A stretch of 64,000 nt of DNA, taken from positions 1 through 64,000 of the forward strand of contig JAEYYB010000118.1 of NCBI GenBank assembly GCA_023430975.1, in the 5' to 3' direction. Numbering within the stretch: the stretch's first letter is position 1; each line of letters opens with the position of its first letter. The notes beneath the pieces were generated by a model. The model was not told the origin of the DNA, searched no databases, and saw only the letters and a list, made by a program, of their open reading frames with translations. Origin of the DNA: Bacillota bacterium. Lineage in GTDB: Bacteria; Bacillota; Clostridia; Acetivibrionales; DSM-2933. Positions 62,560 to 64,000 of this stretch are shown piece by piece. A program made the position numbers and the translations under genes.

Positions 62560-62928
62560 TTATGGGCTAGATACCCTTTCATCTATTTTTAAGTATTTTT
62601 CGACACCTATAACAATAGAGTTGGCTATATCTTCCTTAAATTCACTTCCAAGCAACAGCTCTCTTTCTCTTTTATTCGAAAGAAATGCAGTTTCAACTAG
62701 TACTCCTGGTATGGAAGCTCCTCCATCAATTCCACCATGTCCAGGATCTATAACGATAACTCTATTATGGGGGTCATTGAATGAATCTGTTTTAATATTA
62801 GAAAGTTTAAAATAGCTAATAGATAGTATAAGAATCATTAAAAACATAATCAAAACTAGTTTAAGAAAAACTTTTTTACTAAAAGTTATTATTTTAATCT
62901 TCACACTATATTCCTTGATTTTTATCAC
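62560..62928 (-). pseudogene. CwlD-like amidase with an in-frame internal deletion
   Basis: 122 codons from GTG. It has an N-terminal TM helix (LVLIMFLMILILSIS), then RVIVIDPGHGGIDGGAS, the first zinc-binding strand of Amidase_3, joined in frame to IPGVLVETAFLSNKRERELL and the terminal helix. The ~100 residues between them, with the second zinc ligands (the xEKDxNL and SIHxN parts), are missing. The first His and final Glu remain but the site cannot be complete. Intact CwlD is about 230-250 residues and makes muramic-delta-lactam in spore cortex. Either a dead gene or a shortened non-enzymatic derivative. Confidence 0.75.
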
Positions 62929-63163
62929 TATATATATTTTATTCTTTGAAATTAAAAATATGATGACACTAAGTATAGCTAAAGCATCTCATTTTTAATA
63001 TTTATTTTTAAACCAGAATAATAAGTTAGCATATTGTTGAATATATTTGGTAATGATCTGATTGAAGTATAAGGCTTTGTGTTTTGATAGAGCTTGAACT
63101 GCCTGGATTACAATGTATTAACAAGATAATGAAATGTGAAATTTCTGATGGGAGTGAACCAAA
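62929..63163. other. Divergent promoter region
   Basis: AT-rich DNA between the minus-strand amidase remnant and the plus-strand tiny ORF/PdaA pair. No gene seen; promoter boxes not confidently placed. Confidence 0.3.
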
Positions 63164-63265
63164 ATGCAATTTGATGATTCGAACCAATCCAACAGTAACA
63201 GTAAGCAAAAAAATTTTAATAAATCTTTCTTAAGGCATTATTTTTGTAGGAGGTGTTGTGAATGA
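63164..63265 (+). CDS. Candidate small protein, 33 aa, coupled to the PdaA-like gene
   Basis: ATG at 63164 follows GGGAGTG at proper spacing. The peptide begins MQFDDSNQSNSNSKQKNFNK, is Asn/Ser/Lys-rich and ends in a Cys/Arg-rich RRCCE. Its TGA overlaps the next gene's ATG (ATGA), and its last codons contain that gene's AGGAGGTG site. This layout is typical of translational coupling. It could be a real small protein or a leader ORF that controls the deacetylase. Confidence 0.45.
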   Translation: MQFDDSNQSNSNSKQKNFNKSFLRHYFCRRCCE

Positions 63266-64000
63266 GTTCGAATTATAAATTTAGAAGTATTTTGTTATGG
63301 TGTATAATTTCGGTAATATTAACAAATGTGCTAGGAGGATGTGCGAAGTTTACAGGCATGGAAGAAAGCAAAGGAAGCATTAGCTTTGATAACGAGATAA
63401 CCGGAAGGCTATCGGAGGATTTTAGCTATGATAATAAAGATTTGGCAATCAACCCGTCTGAGAAAGAAGCTATTTTTGCACTTAATAATAAAACACTTAG
63501 ATGGGGAATAGCAAGAAGTCCAGATAACAAAACGCCAAAGGCAGATCCAGGAGCACCTGAGATGCTTTCTAAATATGGAGGTTTTTACCTTGGTGATACA
63601 AGCAAAACGGAAATATACCTGACATTTGATGAAGGTTATGAAAACGGTTATACCTCAAAAATTCTTGATGTATTAAGAGCTAATAATGTAAAAGCAGTAT
63701 TCTTTATTACAGGGCCCTATTTAAAAGATCAACAGGACCTTGTCAGGAGAATGGTCGAAGAAGGCCATGAAGTGGGAAATCATACTATTAATCATCCCAG
63801 TTTACCGGAAATTGATGATAAAAGGATTGAAGATGAAATATCTGGCCTTGATAAGACTTTCAATGAAATATTCGGAAAGCATATGACATATTTAAGACCT
63901 CCAAAGGGTGAATTCAATGAAAGAACTCTTTCAATAAGTCAAAAACTTGGCTATACTAACCTTTTTTGGAGCTTTGCTTATGAGGATTGGTACAGAGATA
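63262..64000 (+). CDS. pdaA: PdaA-like polysaccharide deacetylase lipoprotein (cut by window end)
   Basis: About 246 codons are in the window and the frame runs off the right edge. Signal sequence with lipobox LGGC at about residue 27; then a NodB deacetylase domain with YLTFDEGYENGYTSKILDVL (metal Asp), GHEVGNHTINHPSLP (metal His pair), RPPKGEFNERTL and FWSFAYEDWYRD. These match PdaA, which deacetylates muramic acid in spore cortex to form muramic-delta-lactam together with CwlD. The ATG at 63262 has an ideal AGGAGGTG. The CwlD-like remnant is divergent nearby. Confidence 0.92.
   Translation, partial: MSSNYKFRSILLWCIISVILTNVLGGCAKFTGMEESKGSISFDNEITGRLSEDFSYDNKDLAINPSEKEAIFALNNKTLRWGIARSPDNKTPKADPGAPEMLSKYGGFYLGDTSKTEIYLTFDEGYENGYTSKILDVLRANNVKAVFFITGPYLKDQQDLVRRMVEEGHEVGNHTINHPSLPEIDDKRIEDEISGLDKTFNEIFGKHMTYLRPPKGEFNERTLSISQKLGYTNLFWSFAYEDWYRD

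Overview
This 64 kb window looks like the chromosome of a spore-forming, cellulolytic clostridium of the Acetivibrio/Pseudobacteroides group. The evidence is a GH9-CBM3c endoglucanase with a dockerin, a GH48 remnant that still carries a dockerin half-repeat, a GH94 phosphorylase, a four-gene xylose operon, a GerA-type germinant receptor operon, SLH-anchored surface proteins, and AT-rich DNA with AGGAGG-type ribosome sites. Both dockerin sequences end in the INMADV..-A..FN pattern of type II-like dockerins. Enzymes carrying that type are known from Pseudobacteroides (Bacteroides) cellulosolvens, so a close relative is my best guess. This is inference, not a database match.

Layout. 1-1.3 kb: degraded gene remnants and one small hypothetical gene. 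1.3-2.3 kb: a LysM/SleB-type cell-wall hydrolase behind a clear c-di-AMP (ydaO-type) riboswitch. 2.3-5.4 kb: gene scraps, a CBM9-like/Cu-amine-oxidase-N secreted protein and several copies of a ~100 bp palindromic repeat. 5.5-7.1 kb: L-lactate permease. 7.3-23.6 kb: surface cluster, all on the minus strand, made of a small DUF2442-like gene, a 4113-residue SLH protein and an SLH-anchored subtilase. 23.7-26.2 kb: MalT-like LuxR regulator. 26.4-33 kb: a tiny ORF, a chemoreceptor, a phospholipase C-like protein, a lipoprotein, a tyrosine recombinase and a Cu-amine-oxidase-N protein. 33.3-37.5 kb: GH3 plus GH94 operon with a strong promoter and an overlapping operator-like palindrome. 37.7-41.6 kb: zinc-ribbon membrane protein, decayed GH48 and sugar-binding-protein genes, KDPG aldolase. 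42.2-49.3 kb: DRE-TIM aldolase, broken amidase, GH9 endoglucanase, GGDEF-EAL protein. 49.5-56 kb: PpiC foldase and xylB-xylR-xylA-galM. 56.1-60.3 kb: ger operon. 60.7-64 kb: lipoprotein, divergent polysaccharide deacetylase, internally deleted CwlD-like amidase, and a PdaA-like deacetylase running off the right edge.

How the genes work together. Plant-polysaccharide use is represented by GH9 (cellulose), GH94/GH3 (phosphorolysis and hydrolysis of disaccharides), xylA/xylB/galM (xylose into the pentose phosphate pathway) and KDPG aldolase. Cell-envelope and spore functions (LysM hydrolase, SLH proteins, Ger receptor, PdaA and CwlD-type enzymes) form the second theme.

The two most notable signals are: (1) a family of ~96-102 bp palindromic elements in intergenic DNA, at least five full and several partial copies, with a conserved central loop and terminal arms that change together between copies; and (2) an unusually high density of gene remnants, several with the middle deleted and both ends kept (GH48-dockerin, CwlD-like amidase).
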